DNA of 64,000 bases from Candidatus Riflebacteria bacterium HGW-Riflebacteria-1 (GCA_002839445.1 PGYB01000001.1:470735-534734); one strand, 5' to 3'. Positions 41,015 to 50,082 are shown, counted from the stretch's first letter. Made by a program: numbers and translations. Notes: generated by a model not told the origin, from the sequence alone.

Positions 41015-41253
41015 TCTCTTGTCCTCTGTTCTATCAATATGGTGTCCGACTCGCGCTGTATTCTACCAGCAACCCCATTCGCTGTAAACATCGAAGAAAC
41101 ACCACAGTTCTCGGAAAATAATCCACATTACTTATCTTCGTGCTCAGCAGAGCGGTAATCGTAATCGCAATCGCCATCAAGCAGTCATCCTGCGCGAAGT
41201 CGCAGGATCCAGAATGACAAAGGTTTGTTTATTGGTGGCAACTCGCCGGGATT
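41015..41253. other. Gap with R1 and R3 repeats
   Basis: The 239-bp region between divergent genes holds R1 (41137-41172) and R3 (41181-41223) motifs. No gene is seen. Confidence 0.6.
41137..41223. repeat. R1 plus R3 composite repeat
   Basis: TTCGTGCTCAGCAGAGCGGT is followed by AATCGTAATCGCAATCG, then CAGTCATCCTGCGCGAAG, CGCAGGATCCAGAATGAC. It combines motifs found separately at 1696-1732 and 30902-30930. Confidence 0.6.
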
Positions 41254-41255
41254 GT

Positions 41256-41263
41256 GGTAAAAT
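41256..41263 (+). promoter_or_regulatory. Possible extended -10 promoter
   Basis: TGG-TAAAAT lies 30 bp before the ATG at 41293. It supports that ATG over a GTG at 41254. No convincing -35 box is present. Confidence 0.35.
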
Positions 41264-41292
41264 TCGATAAAATCAAAACTTCTAATTACAGC

Positions 41293-42411
41293 ATGCAAAA
41301 CCCTGACAGCGAAATACTTCTGATCAGCATCGACGCCGAACCGGCAGGAAATCTAAGCACCCTGCGCAGTTTTGGCAATCGTTTCGCGCCGCTCGGACTG
41401 CTTTGCCTCGCCGCCTCCGCGCCTGACCGCATTGCAACGCTCGTCGGCCGCGATACCGCCCAGTTTTACGACAACCTTGCTATTTTTGGAAAAGTGCGCG
41501 CAATAATTGTGCAATTTAACCATCCCGCTGCCCCCGAGATGTCTGCGCGTCTCATCAACCGCCTGCGTCAGCAGTTTCCGGGCGCTAAAATCGGTGCCAG
41601 CAAACAACTGCAGGCGCACAGTGAGCTCTTTGATTTTGTGATCAGCGGCACCGGCAAAACCGCAGTATTGCGGATACTGCGCGGCGAAACGCCGCTCGGC
41701 TACTTTGACCAGCCAGCTGCCGAAAGCTTTTCCATCCTCGATGTTCCAACCGAACCACTCGCCGAAGGCGAATTCGAAATTCATCCTGAAAAATGGCTGG
41801 CAGGGCGCACTCTCGAAGTCTTTCAACCCTGGCTTGGCCTGCTCGACCAGTCTGACTGCCACAGTTCGTGGCCCGGAATAGAGTGGCTGACAAAGCTGCT
41901 GAACTGGCTCAAACTGTCAGGCTACCAGGCGCTGCACTTTCGGCCATCCGGGCTAAGCACCGAACACCTGCACGAACTGCGCTCGGTCATGCTCAATCTC
42001 GAAATGCCGTTTGCCGTCAGCTTCAATATCAGCGAACAGCTGCACTTCTCACGCGTCGGCGCACCACTTAAACAAATCTGGCTCTACCACCCGAATCGCG
42101 AGAACGCCGCTCTCACACTCGAAAAACTCGCCCAGATAAAAGCCGCCGACTGCCTGCCAGGCCTGCAGCTCAAGCACAGCGACTTTGCCCTGCCAGCCGA
42201 AAGCTCACTTATCAATGCGGTAGCACGCATTCAATGCAGCGACCTCCACTGCTGGCCACTTTCCGACCTTAAACTGGTTACTGCCAGATTCTGGCGGCGA
42301 CGCTTTTTCGCCAGGCTTTTTGGCCTGCGCAGCGCCGCAGAACTTATAATGTTCATGAAAACGTCGTATAATATTCTCGATATCCTACTTTCTTCAGAAA
42401 GAGGCAGGTAA
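41293..42411 (+). CDS. B12-binding radical-SAM-like protein lacking the cluster cysteines
   Basis: The protein, about 372 residues, follows the cobalamin-binding radical SAM layout. It has a Rossmann-type N-terminal half (EILLISIDA, RFAPLGLLCLAASAPDRIATLV) and a VISGTGKTAVLRILRG segment. A TIM-barrel-like half follows (WLTKLLNWLKLSGYQALHFRPSGLS). In the region where CxxxCxxC would follow the ISxxGC strand the sequence reads EVFQPWLGLLDQSDCHSSW, with no CxxxCxxC. It is thus probably not catalytic, or binds a partner. It lies directly upstream of aroQ (2 bp gap). ATG at 41293 is preferred; GTG at 41254 is possible. Confidence 0.65.
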   Translation: MQNPDSEILLISIDAEPAGNLSTLRSFGNRFAPLGLLCLAASAPDRIATLVGRDTAQFYDNLAIFGKVRAIIVQFNHPAAPEMSARLINRLRQQFPGAKIGASKQLQAHSELFDFVISGTGKTAVLRILRGETPLGYFDQPAAESFSILDVPTEPLAEGEFEIHPEKWLAGRTLEVFQPWLGLLDQSDCHSSWPGIEWLTKLLNWLKLSGYQALHFRPSGLSTEHLHELRSVMLNLEMPFAVSFNISEQLHFSRVGAPLKQIWLYHPNRENAALTLEKLAQIKAADCLPGLQLKHSDFALPAESSLINAVARIQCSDLHCWPLSDLKLVTARFWRRRFFARLFGLRSAAELIMFMKTSYNILDILLSSERGR

Positions 42412-42413
42412 CT

Positions 42414-42839
42414 ATGATAATCCATGTTGTTAACGGCCCCAATCTCAATTTGCTCGGCAAGCGCGAACCCGCCATCTATGGCACCCGCACCCTCAAAGAC
42501 ATCATCGAGGAACTCGAAGAAACCGCATTCTGCAACAGCGTTCAAATCAGCTTTCTGCAGAGCAATCACGAAGGCGAAATTATCGACTACCTGCAGAAAG
42601 TAAAAGCTGAAGACGCGGTAATTCTCAACGCCGGCGGACTCGCTCACACCAGCGTCTGTCTGCGCGACTGCATTGCCGCCATCGAAGCCGAGGTTGTCGA
42701 AGTGCACATTTCAAACATCACCGCGCGCGAGACATTCCGCCAGACCTCGCTGCTCAGCCCGGTCTGCAAAGGCGTAATCATGGGCCTCGGCACCGATGTT
42801 TACCGCATCGCCCTCGAATGGCTGATAGAGAGAGAATAA
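42414..42839 (+). CDS. aroQ: Type II 3-dehydroquinate dehydratase
   Basis: This 141-residue enzyme removes water from 3-dehydroquinate in the shikimate pathway. Motifs are NGPNLNLLGKREPAIYG (with the catalytic Tyr), SNHEGEIIDYLQK, NAGGLAHTSVCLRDCI and VEVHISNITARETFR (catalytic His). Length is normal. The ATG follows the preceding stop by 2 bp; AGAGGCAGG is the ribosome site. Confidence 0.95.
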   Translation: MIIHVVNGPNLNLLGKREPAIYGTRTLKDIIEELEETAFCNSVQISFLQSNHEGEIIDYLQKVKAEDAVILNAGGLAHTSVCLRDCIAAIEAEVVEVHISNITARETFRQTSLLSPVCKGVIMGLGTDVYRIALEWLIERE

Positions 42840-42842
42840 TCA

Positions 42843-45086
42843 TTGGCAAGTTCTGGCAAAATCGAGCTTCTGGCGCCGGCCGGCACTGCCGCCTGTCTCA
42901 AAGCAGCATGTCTGGCTGGAGCTGATGCCATATACCTCGCCGGGCAACGTTTTGGCGCCCGGGCTTTTGCCGGCAACTTCGACGAAAAAGGCTTGCGCTG
43001 GGCGCGCCGCGTCACCGAAGCTCTCGATAAAAAGCTGTACGTAACGCTTAATACTATTGTATTTGAGCATGAATTCAAGCTTCTCGAAGAAGCCCTCGAC
43101 TTTTACGAAGTTCTGCAGCCCGACGCCCTCATCATTCAAGACCCTGGTGTCGCCGCGCTGATTCGGCGGCGAAAAAGCCGCATACCACTGCACTTGAGCA
43201 CACAGGCGGCCTGGTTCGGTCAGGGTGGCCGCAAAGAACTCGCTGACCTCAACATTTCGCGGGTAATACTGCCGCGAGAACTCAGCTGCGAAGAGATCTG
43301 CGACCTGCACAAAGCTTACCCCGACCTCGAACTCGAAGCGTTCGTACACGGCGCCATGTGCTACAGCATTTCAGGCCGCTGTTTCTGGAGCATAGCTCTC
43401 GGCACCCGTTCCGGCAACCGCGGAACCTGCGCCCAGCCATGCCGACGCGAGTATCAACTCAACGGCAAACCTGAAAATGCCAGCTGCTGCTTCAGTCCTA
43501 AAGATCTGCGCCTCATCTCTCAAATCACCCAGCTGCAAAACAGCGGCCTGGTCTCTCTCAAGATCGAAGGGCGCATGAAAGGGCCTGACTACGTCTACCA
43601 TACCGTCAGAACATATCGCGAGGCACTCGATAACACCGGCCGCCAGCAGCCCGAAATGCTCGACGAAGTTTTTTCACGCGCCGCCTCTACCGGCTTCTTC
43701 AATGGCCCGGCAACGCCCGAAGAATGGCGCACCGGCGCCAATGTCGGGCGCGAGGGTGCTTTAGCCGCTGTCGCTACCGGCAAAAGCAGCGAAGGTCTCG
43801 TCGAACTCAAGGTTATGCAGACACTTGAACCCGGCGATGGCGTTTTCTGGCTAGAACACGGTGAAAGACAGGGCAGCCGCATTACCTGGGTCAAGGCCGA
43901 TCGCAAACGCCCCGGCTACGCGCTGGTAAGAGGTCTCCCGGCCAGCCTGCAAAACGGCACCGAGATTCGCCGCTCATCGCAGGGAGGCAGCGAAGACTGG
44001 GAATCGCAGTGGAACCGCGACTGGGAGCGCCGACCGGTCGATCTCTTCTGGTCAGGGCACGACGGCACGCCACTCGCGGTCGAAACAGTAATTAATGAAC
44101 ACCCGCTGCGCCTGGAAACCGACGAAATCCTGCAGCTGGCCATGAATAAAGGGCTCGAAGAGGGCCCGCTGCAGGAAAAATTTACCGTTCTCGGCGAGCT
44201 TTTTAAAACCGGGCGCCACATCACCGCGCGGCTCAGCAAAGGTCTTCACATCAGCGGCAGCGCCCTGAAACGCCTCAAACGCAATCTCGTCGAGTATATC
44301 TGCAAACTCGAACAGTTGCCGCCACCCAGAGAAAAAACCAGCATTGCCGAAATGATCATCGCCGCCGGCGAAAATCGCCAGGTCGACTATTCACAGCACT
44401 TTTCAGCATCACAACACCCGCAAATCCGCCTGCGCGTCTGGAACCAGAGCTTTCCATTCTTGCGCGACATCCACCCCGACTGCTGGATATTGCCCTGGAA
44501 CGGCGACCAATCAAGAGCCGACCTGGTAATTCACAGCAAAACCTCATGGTGGCTGCCTCCAGTCATTACCCGGCAGCACTTCGCAACCGTGCTTGAGCAG
44601 CTAAAACCTTTGGAATCCGGCGAATTTTTATGCTTTGGCTGGGAAGCTTTTGATCTCGCGCGTCTGCTGCCGCAACTGAAATTTTCGCTCGACTGGAGCT
44701 TCAACACCTGCAACCTCGCGGCCATCGACTTTATCAGAAGCCGCAGCGTCGAACCAGTTCTCAGCCGTGAATGGAAAGACGAGCGCATACCAGAAAACCT
44801 GACCGCTTTTCGCACAGGCTGCGCCTGGAACCCGCTGGTATCATTCTCACGCTTTCAATCAGACTTTGCGCCAGGAAAGGTGATTCAGAACCCTCATAAC
44901 GACAGGTTTTTTCATTTGCCGGTTGGCAACGGCATCACCGCAACTTTTCTCGAAGATATCCCGGCGTCGCTCACCCGCCATGGCAACGCGTCGCTGCAGA
45001 TCGACATCGCCATTTCCCCACAAGAAAATCCGGTCCAGGTCGCTAAAGACCTGAACCGGATGCTTGCAGCTTTTAAAACGGCTTAG
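42843..45086 (+). CDS. Peptidase U32-family protein (RlhA/YhbU-like)
   Basis: This 747-residue protein begins LLAPAGTAACLKAACLAGADAIYL and contains the U32 signature EAFVHGAMCYSISGRC (about 165-180) followed by GNRGTCAQPCRREY. These cysteines hold an iron-sulfur cluster in the RNA-modifying members (RlhA, TrhP). The long C-terminal half (about 400-747) matches the extended DUF3656-containing members. It probably hydroxylates rRNA or tRNA rather than cleaving protein. The start is TTG at 42843-42845, 3 bp after aroQ. Confidence 0.88.
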   Translation: MASSGKIELLAPAGTAACLKAACLAGADAIYLAGQRFGARAFAGNFDEKGLRWARRVTEALDKKLYVTLNTIVFEHEFKLLEEALDFYEVLQPDALIIQDPGVAALIRRRKSRIPLHLSTQAAWFGQGGRKELADLNISRVILPRELSCEEICDLHKAYPDLELEAFVHGAMCYSISGRCFWSIALGTRSGNRGTCAQPCRREYQLNGKPENASCCFSPKDLRLISQITQLQNSGLVSLKIEGRMKGPDYVYHTVRTYREALDNTGRQQPEMLDEVFSRAASTGFFNGPATPEEWRTGANVGREGALAAVATGKSSEGLVELKVMQTLEPGDGVFWLEHGERQGSRITWVKADRKRPGYALVRGLPASLQNGTEIRRSSQGGSEDWESQWNRDWERRPVDLFWSGHDGTPLAVETVINEHPLRLETDEILQLAMNKGLEEGPLQEKFTVLGELFKTGRHITARLSKGLHISGSALKRLKRNLVEYICKLEQLPPPREKTSIAEMIIAAGENRQVDYSQHFSASQHPQIRLRVWNQSFPFLRDIHPDCWILPWNGDQSRADLVIHSKTSWWLPPVITRQHFATVLEQLKPLESGEFLCFGWEAFDLARLLPQLKFSLDWSFNTCNLAAIDFIRSRSVEPVLSREWKDERIPENLTAFRTGCAWNPLVSFSRFQSDFAPGKVIQNPHNDRFFHLPVGNGITATFLEDIPASLTRHGNASLQIDIAISPQENPVQVAKDLNRMLAAFKTA

Positions 45087-45541
45087 AAGCCCTTTTCAAC
45101 GAATCCGCGCGCCTGCGGCTTAACGGTAAGCACGGCACATGGCGACTTGCGGGCGATTTCATAACTGTTGCCACCAAGCCATGAATCGATGAAACCGGTC
45201 TGGCCATGAGCGCCAATGATGATCAGGCTGACTTCGTTTTCACGGGCATACTCGATAATGCACTCGTGAACCAGGCCACCCTTAACCTTTTTGATGATAT
45301 CAAAATCGTTAAACTTCTCGGGAACAAATTCTTCGAGACGCTTGTGATTCTGAACTTCCCATTTCTGGGCGGTGTCGAGAGTGTCACCGAGCGAACCAGC
45401 CTGCATGACTTCTTCTTCGATAACATTGAGCAGATGAATCTGCGCACCATATTCGCTGGCAAAAGTCGCAGCATAGCGCAAAGCCAGGGCTGAGCCTTCC
45501 GAAAAGTCGACCGGTACGAGTATCTTGTTAATCTTGATCAT
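45083..45541 (-). CDS. Universal stress protein (UspA family)
   Basis: This 152-residue protein has the UspA fold: KILVPVDFSEGSALALRYA at the start, and the ATP-binding GAHGQTGF...GGNSYEIARKSPCAVLTVKP at the end (G-x2-G-x9-G-N/S). The tail GFVEKGF is slightly longer than usual. It probably binds ATP. I use the ATG at 45539-45541 (preceded by GGAAGG). It overlaps the end of the U32 gene by four bases in convergent orientation. Confidence 0.92.
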   Translation of the reverse strand: MIKINKILVPVDFSEGSALALRYAATFASEYGAQIHLLNVIEEEVMQAGSLGDTLDTAQKWEVQNHKRLEEFVPEKFNDFDIIKKVKGGLVHECIIEYARENEVSLIIIGAHGQTGFIDSWLGGNSYEIARKSPCAVLTVKPQARGFVEKGF

Positions 45542-45601
45542 TGAAGAACCTTCCAATTAATATTTGCTGTATTTTACAATTCAAACACAGCAAGGTCAAA
45601 C

Positions 45602-46435
45602 TTATTTAATCCAGATCGGTGTACGGCCAGGAACCAGCACGTTGATATCGAGCCCGTCAATGCGGCTTACAACAACACTTTCACCGGCCTGAAAGGTTAC
45701 ATGCTTGTTTTCGGGAGAGAGTGCCGGGAAAAGGCCGACGATATTGGGGCGCTGCAACTGCTTGGTCTCGATATCCATGTATTCAAGCTCATTGCTGCCA
45801 TAGCGGTCGGTGAAATACACGAGATACTTGTCGTCATTAGTAAAAACCGGAAAGGTTTCGTTAACTTTTTTGGTGTCGGTCATTCTGATGATGCCCTGTG
45901 CCAGCGTAGAAATCAGGTAAAGATCGTTGGTTCCGTCTTCGGCAAGCACTGAGGCCGCGATCCACTCGCCGTTCTTTGACCAGTTGGCGGCAGTTACCTT
46001 GAGATTCTGCGAAATTTTATTAGCACGCTTGCGGTCGAGGCTGTAAACAAAGAGTTCTGCCTTGCCATCGCAGGTAGTGTAAAGAAAAAACTTGCCATCT
46101 GGTGAGAAATCTTCGATCGCGGCGCCAGTAAGAACCTTTTTGATGCGGTCGCCCGAACGGTTGAGCAGGTATATTTCTGAAGTCATGTCTGGCGCTTTGT
46201 TGGTAAAGCCGATCCAGCCAGCCGCTTCGTTGAAACGTGGAAACATCATGTTATTAAAAGACGGTGTCAGCCGGGTTTTACCGGTGCCATCGGGATTGAT
46301 ACTGGCTAAATAATGAGAATCGGGCGCGGCAGAGTCAATATAGAGAATCTTGCCGGTCATCGGTGTGGGTTCACTCTGGGCCGACAGACTTGCAGCAATC
46401 AACAGCATAACAACAATCCAAACTGTCCTCTTCAT
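45602..46435 (-). CDS. TolB-like beta-propeller protein, exported
   Basis: This 277-residue protein has a signal peptide (about 1-19, ending LSAQS) and repeated PD40-type blades: HYLASINPDGTGKTRLT, IEDFSPDGKFFLYTTCDGKAELFVYSLD, NWSKNGEWIAASVLAEDG and FTNDDKYLVYFTDRYGSNELEYMDI. It resembles TolB without its N-terminal domain. I use the ATG at 46433-46435; upstream residues in the longer frame are unrelated. The LysM gene lies upstream, but a terminator separates the two. Confidence 0.82.
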   Translation of the reverse strand: MKRTVWIVVMLLIAASLSAQSEPTPMTGKILYIDSAAPDSHYLASINPDGTGKTRLTPSFNNMMFPRFNEAAGWIGFTNKAPDMTSEIYLLNRSGDRIKKVLTGAAIEDFSPDGKFFLYTTCDGKAELFVYSLDRKRANKISQNLKVTAANWSKNGEWIAASVLAEDGTNDLYLISTLAQGIIRMTDTKKVNETFPVFTNDDKYLVYFTDRYGSNELEYMDIETKQLQRPNIVGLFPALSPENKHVTFQAGESVVVSRIDGLDINVLVPGRTPIWIK

Positions 46436-46462
46436 GGTTTCAGCCTTTCGAATAAATAAAAT

Positions 46463-46489
46463 CGGACAGGGGTTGTTCACCCCTGCCCG
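46463..46489 (-). terminator. Rho-independent terminator after the LysM gene
   Basis: CGGACAGGGGT pairs with ACCCCTGCCCG (one mismatch) with a 5-base loop. On the minus strand a GATTTTATTTATT tract follows. It lies 37 bp downstream of the LysM gene stop. Confidence 0.8.
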
Positions 46490-46525
46490 CAGTATAAACC
46501 AAATTACTTTCGCGGCCAACTAATT

Positions 46526-48229
46526 TTAGCTGAAGCTCTTAGTGATGTTTTCGAGTTTTCCGATGTTGGTCTCAAGCTTCTTGTTGTCGCTGTCAAGGTC
46601 TTTAATTTCGCTCTTGAGCTTGGCAACAGTCTTGTAGTTAGCGGCATCATAAGCGTCAAGCTTGGCAAGCTCGGCAGCGGCATCTTTTGCTCTGGCGCGG
46701 TTAGTCTTGGATTCGTCTTTGAGCTTGGCAGTTTCGGTCCTGGTAGCTTCGAGAGCTTTGCCCATCTTCGCCCAGGCTTCTTTAAGTCTGGCTTTGTCCT
46801 GCTCAACGCGCTTGCCGGCAGTCTGAATGTTCTGGCCTACGATACCAAGGAACACATTGGTGCGGCCTTTGTCGACCATCTTTTCATAGTGCAGCTGCGA
46901 GGTAAGAAGCGTCCTCTGCAGGTCTATCAGGTTATAAACCTGGAAATGATCAAACGGGCTGCTCGTGAATACTCTTCCTTCACGCACCAGGACTGAGCCA
47001 TCGTGAATAGCCTTGTTGTATTCTCCGAACGACATCTTGAGCTCGGGCATTTTGAGTTCTGTGAGGAACTTCTGATACTGAACGTTTGCGGACCGGGCCA
47101 TTTCAGCTTCGCTCTTGGCCGGAGTCTCGGGTTTAGTCTCAGTAGTCGGCTTGGTTTCAGTAGCTGGCTTGGTTTCGGTAGCTGGCTTGGTTTCGGTAGC
47201 TGGCTTGGTTTCAGTAGCCGGCTTGGTTTCGGTAGCTGGCTTGGTTTCAGTAGCTGGCTTGGTTTCAGTAGCCGGTTTGGTTTCGGTAGCTGGCTTGGTT
47301 TCGGTAGCCGGCTTAGTCTCAGTAGCTGGCTTAGTCTCAGTAGCTGGCTTGGTTTCAGCCGGCTTGCTTGCGGTTTCGTCTTTACCGATGCCGCGAAGCT
47401 TGTCGAGCCATCTCTGCCACCATGATTTCTTCTCGGTAGAAGTGGTTGTTGTCGCTGGAGCCTGAGTGCCAGCGCTATCAAGCTTGGCAATCTCTTCGTT
47501 GGTCAGCGGCTGGTTGTTGTCGCCTACCAGCTGAACCTTGCCAACCTTATCGAGGCGATAAAAATAACCTTCGGGTGGGTTCATCGCCATCCACTCTTCT
47601 TCGGTCATAAATTTGTTGTCAATCAAGAACCTGATGGTCTGGGCATTCAGATCGGCGATACGCTCACCCTGAGCCAGCAGTGCCCGGTTAGCAGAATCCA
47701 TTGCACTCTGCAGTTTGGCAAGCTTCTCTTTGATCGACCATTTGGGAAGTTCAGAAACTTCAGCGGCTGGAGTGCCATCACCCGGCTCGACAGTAGCTGG
47801 AGTGCCGGTGGTGGGAACTGCAGGTGTAACAACCGGTTTTTCTTTTTCGACAGGTACTTTGAGGTCCCAGCCGGAAAAAATCAGGTCAGGGTTCTTCAGC
47901 AAAGAAGGATATGCTTCTTTATTAGCTTCGACAATCTCGCGGTAGCGGTTGCCATCGCCAAGAAGCTCCTGGGCAATTTTCCACAGGCTGTCGCCGGCTT
48001 TAACGGAGTAGCCGACAACTTCGATAACTTTTTCGACCTTCTTTTCAACTGGTGCATCGTTGTCAGCCAATTTCTCGATCTCGTCAGAAACGGCTTTAAT
48101 TTCTTTGGCAACAGCTTCAACTTCTGAGCTGACATTAAACAAACCAGCGTTCGGTTCATCGCCAGCATACAGGGCAGGCCCGCTCAACATCAAAGCGAAC
48201 AATAAAAAAATAATTGCTTTGCGATTCAT
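46526..48229 (-). CDS. LysM protein with hexapeptide tandem repeat
   Basis: This 567-residue exported protein has a signal peptide (about 1-22), a coiled segment, and one LysM domain (about 73-125: GYSVKAGDSLWKIAQELLGDGNRYREI...LIFSGWDLKVP). A Thr/Pro/Lys-rich region contains eleven ATETKP units and one TTETKP (encoded 47130-47345). The C-terminal 190 residues are helical and probably coiled (TARTETAKLKDESKTNRARAKDAAAEL). LysM binds peptidoglycan, so it is likely periplasmic and wall-bound. GAGGTGAAGC precedes the ATG. The number of repeats could vary between strains. Confidence 0.85.
   Translation of the reverse strand: MNRKAIIFLLFALMLSGPALYAGDEPNAGLFNVSSEVEAVAKEIKAVSDEIEKLADNDAPVEKKVEKVIEVVGYSVKAGDSLWKIAQELLGDGNRYREIVEANKEAYPSLLKNPDLIFSGWDLKVPVEKEKPVVTPAVPTTGTPATVEPGDGTPAAEVSELPKWSIKEKLAKLQSAMDSANRALLAQGERIADLNAQTIRFLIDNKFMTEEEWMAMNPPEGYFYRLDKVGKVQLVGDNNQPLTNEEIAKLDSAGTQAPATTTTSTEKKSWWQRWLDKLRGIGKDETASKPAETKPATETKPATETKPATETKPATETKPATETKPATETKPATETKPATETKPATETKPATETKPATETKPTTETKPETPAKSEAEMARSANVQYQKFLTELKMPELKMSFGEYNKAIHDGSVLVREGRVFTSSPFDHFQVYNLIDLQRTLLTSQLHYEKMVDKGRTNVFLGIVGQNIQTAGKRVEQDKARLKEAWAKMGKALEATRTETAKLKDESKTNRARAKDAAAELAKLDAYDAANYKTVAKLKSEIKDLDSDNKKLETNIGKLENITKSFS
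47130..47345. repeat. 18-bp tandem repeat inside the LysM gene
   Basis: Twelve 18-bp units in a row encode KP(A/T)TET. Units differ only at a few silent positions (GTTTCGGTAGC versus GTTTCAGTAGC). The array is in frame and lies in a Pro/Thr-rich linker. Confidence 0.9.
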
Positions 48230-48346
48230 TGCTTCACCTCACGAAAATATTTGGTTACCTACCATTATACTCATATTACGTTCTGTACGGGAACAAAGTT
48301 TCAACTTTTTTTTGCCCTCACGTACACAACCTGTTGTCATTTTCTA

Positions 48347-48470
48347 TTGTCATTCCTGGCGCGTCGCAATCAGCATGAAGCAGTCATGCGCGCAGTCGCT
48401 GGGTCCAGAGTAGCAATAAAGACATGGATTCTGGGCTGCGCGTTGCTACGCGCATAATGACAGAGTCTTG
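48347..48470. repeat. R3 dispersed repeat, long copy
   Basis: TGTCATTCCTGGCGCGTCG to GTTGCTACGCGCATAATGAC. The right half, 48420-48467, starts ATGGATTCTGGGC like the copy at 1700-1732. The element is internally inverted. Confidence 0.6.
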
Positions 48471-48510
48471 GCTTCTCACCGCGAATAGCTGCTGCGCTGT
48501 CCATATTTTT

Positions 48511-48539
48511 TTGAAACTTTATCGCGCCTGTGTTATTCT
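48511..48539 (+). promoter_or_regulatory. Sigma-70-type promoter
   Basis: TTGAAA (48511-48516) and TATTCT (48534-48539) are separated by 17 bp. The ATG at 48580 follows with GAGGAG. Confidence 0.6.
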
Positions 48540-48579
48540 TGTCAGGAAATGAAAAAAGAACAGCTGAGGAGATAAATCT

Positions 48580-49005
48580 ATGTGGCCTAGATGGATACGA
48601 GCATTGGCTACGCTCTGGGTAGCCTGGGACAGCAGACAGCGCAAGTCACTCGACTGGTTCTGGGTATTAGTCGTATTATTGCTTGGCCCCCTGCTTCTGC
48701 CGGTTTATTTGACTACTCGACCGCTGCTTAAAGGCGAAAAGCGCGTTGGCGGCCTGATATGGAATCTTTTTATCAGCCTCGAGAGCTTTGCTTCCTGGGT
48801 GGTTGGCCTGGCAGCAGCCGCTGTCTTCGTAGAAAATATCACAACCCCGCATGACCCCAATGTGCCCGACGTAAGGCGCGCCGAAATTAAGGCAGGCAGC
48901 CTCGCCGGAGTTTTCATATTTATTTTTCTCTTCGGACTCGAAAAACTGGGATTTGAATATTTTCGCCAGCATGTAGAAAAAGCTTGCCAAAATTCTGACC
49001 AGTAA
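48580..49005 (+). CDS. Small multi-helix membrane protein, unknown function
   Basis: This 141-residue protein has about three predicted helices (about 25-47, 60-85, about 105-122) and short polar loops. RWIRALATLWVAWDSRQRKSLDW is amphipathic. No family is recognised. GAGGAGATAAATC precedes the ATG. It opens a three-gene unit with a hydrolase-like and an M48-like protein. Confidence 0.7.
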   Translation: MWPRWIRALATLWVAWDSRQRKSLDWFWVLVVLLLGPLLLPVYLTTRPLLKGEKRVGGLIWNLFISLESFASWVVGLAAAAVFVENITTPHDPNVPDVRRAEIKAGSLAGVFIFIFLFGLEKLGFEYFRQHVEKACQNSDQ

Positions 49006-49034
49006 ACAGCACGATTAAACACTGGAACCGGCTG

Positions 49035-50072
49035 ATGCGCATTATTACCGCTGCTTTTGTCATGGCATTTCTGCTGAGCACTCTTTTGCCGGCTTATGCC
49101 ACCGGAAAGCTTTATTACGGGCCAGTTCAGCCGACCGAAGGCCCTGGCGGCGCCATGTATCAGCACGCCAGTCTGACCACCTGGGAACGCGGTATCAACC
49201 ACGAACGCTACCAGGTCTTTGAGCCTTCTGGCCCCTCACTCGAAAAAGCAGATCTGGTAATTCTTTTACACGACTGGCTGGCCGAAGACCCCGAGTATTA
49301 CATGGGTCTGATCCGGCATTTATGCCGAAGCGGCAAGGTGGTTCTGTTTCCGAGATTTCAGGGCACCGGCGCCTTTGACGAAGATTATCACAGCAATATC
49401 GTCAGAACGGTCAAAGACTTTTTGCTGCAGTCTTTTGCCCGCAGCGGAACTCAGATCGACCGCGACCATGTCAGCATGATCGGACACGGTGCCGGCGGTG
49501 TTCTGGCCGCTAATGTCGCCGCAACAACCGATTATTTTGGCCTGCCCGGATTTGCTGCGCTGATGATCGTCACGCCGCACCAACGCTCACTAAAACTGCT
49601 CGACCTGACCGGAATCAGCCGTGAAACACGCATGGTTATCATAAGCGGTGACCGGGTCGACCCGGTAAACGACCAGACCGCCCGCGACATATTCTACGCC
49701 GCTGACCGCGTCAAATCTTCCAACAAGGTGTTTATAACAGTGCTGTCTGATTTTTACGGTCAACCGCCACTGATTGCCGATGAGGTTGCGCCTTTGTCGC
49801 CAGAACGGCCAATTTACGAGCGACTGCTGGTCAAACGTCGTTACGAATACGTCAAAACGTTCCATGAACGCTATGTCGCCAGGTCACTGCGCACACAGCA
49901 CATTGATGCCTTTGACTGGTTCGCGATTTTTCGCGTGTTTGACGCTCTGCAATACTCATTCATCAATCAGACCGGCCTCAACATCTTTAAAAACACTGCA
50001 GAGCTCAGATTCATGGGCTACTGGAGCGATGGCAAAAAACTAAAAGGCCTTATCGTAACCGACCGACCCTGA
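49035..50072 (+). CDS. Alpha/beta-hydrolase-fold protein with Gly in place of the nucleophile Ser
   Basis: This 345-residue protein has a signal peptide (about 1-23). The core has LVILLHDW (oxyanion strand) and DHVSMIGHGAGGVLAANVAA, where GHGAG (150-154) aligns with the canonical GxSxG elbow but has Gly152 rather than Ser. The codon is GGT. MVIISGDRVDPVNDQTA is the acid region. It looks like a non-catalytic relative of dienelactone hydrolases or chlorophyllases. It starts 29 bp after the small membrane-protein gene and ends 10 bp before the M48-like gene. Confidence 0.75.
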   Translation: MRIITAAFVMAFLLSTLLPAYATGKLYYGPVQPTEGPGGAMYQHASLTTWERGINHERYQVFEPSGPSLEKADLVILLHDWLAEDPEYYMGLIRHLCRSGKVVLFPRFQGTGAFDEDYHSNIVRTVKDFLLQSFARSGTQIDRDHVSMIGHGAGGVLAANVAATTDYFGLPGFAALMIVTPHQRSLKLLDLTGISRETRMVIISGDRVDPVNDQTARDIFYAADRVKSSNKVFITVLSDFYGQPPLIADEVAPLSPERPIYERLLVKRRYEYVKTFHERYVARSLRTQHIDAFDWFAIFRVFDALQYSFINQTGLNIFKNTAELRFMGYWSDGKKLKGLIVTDRP

Positions 50073-50082
50073 AGAGGTAAAA

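Larger units (their letters stand above)
48230..48579. other. Gap with R3-type repeat and promoter
   Basis: The 350-bp region between the divergent LysM and plus-strand genes contains an R3-type element (48347-48470) and a sigma-70 promoter (48511-48539). No gene is seen. Confidence 0.65.

Noticed and set aside
45029..45062. Hairpin inside the end of the U32 gene
   Set aside because: It is imperfect, in coding sequence and has no T-run.
47130..47345. CRISPR array
   Set aside because: Units are adjacent without spacers and encode protein in frame.
47003..47465. Plus-strand frames with Gly/Ser/Val repeats
   Set aside because: They are antisense to the KPATET array.
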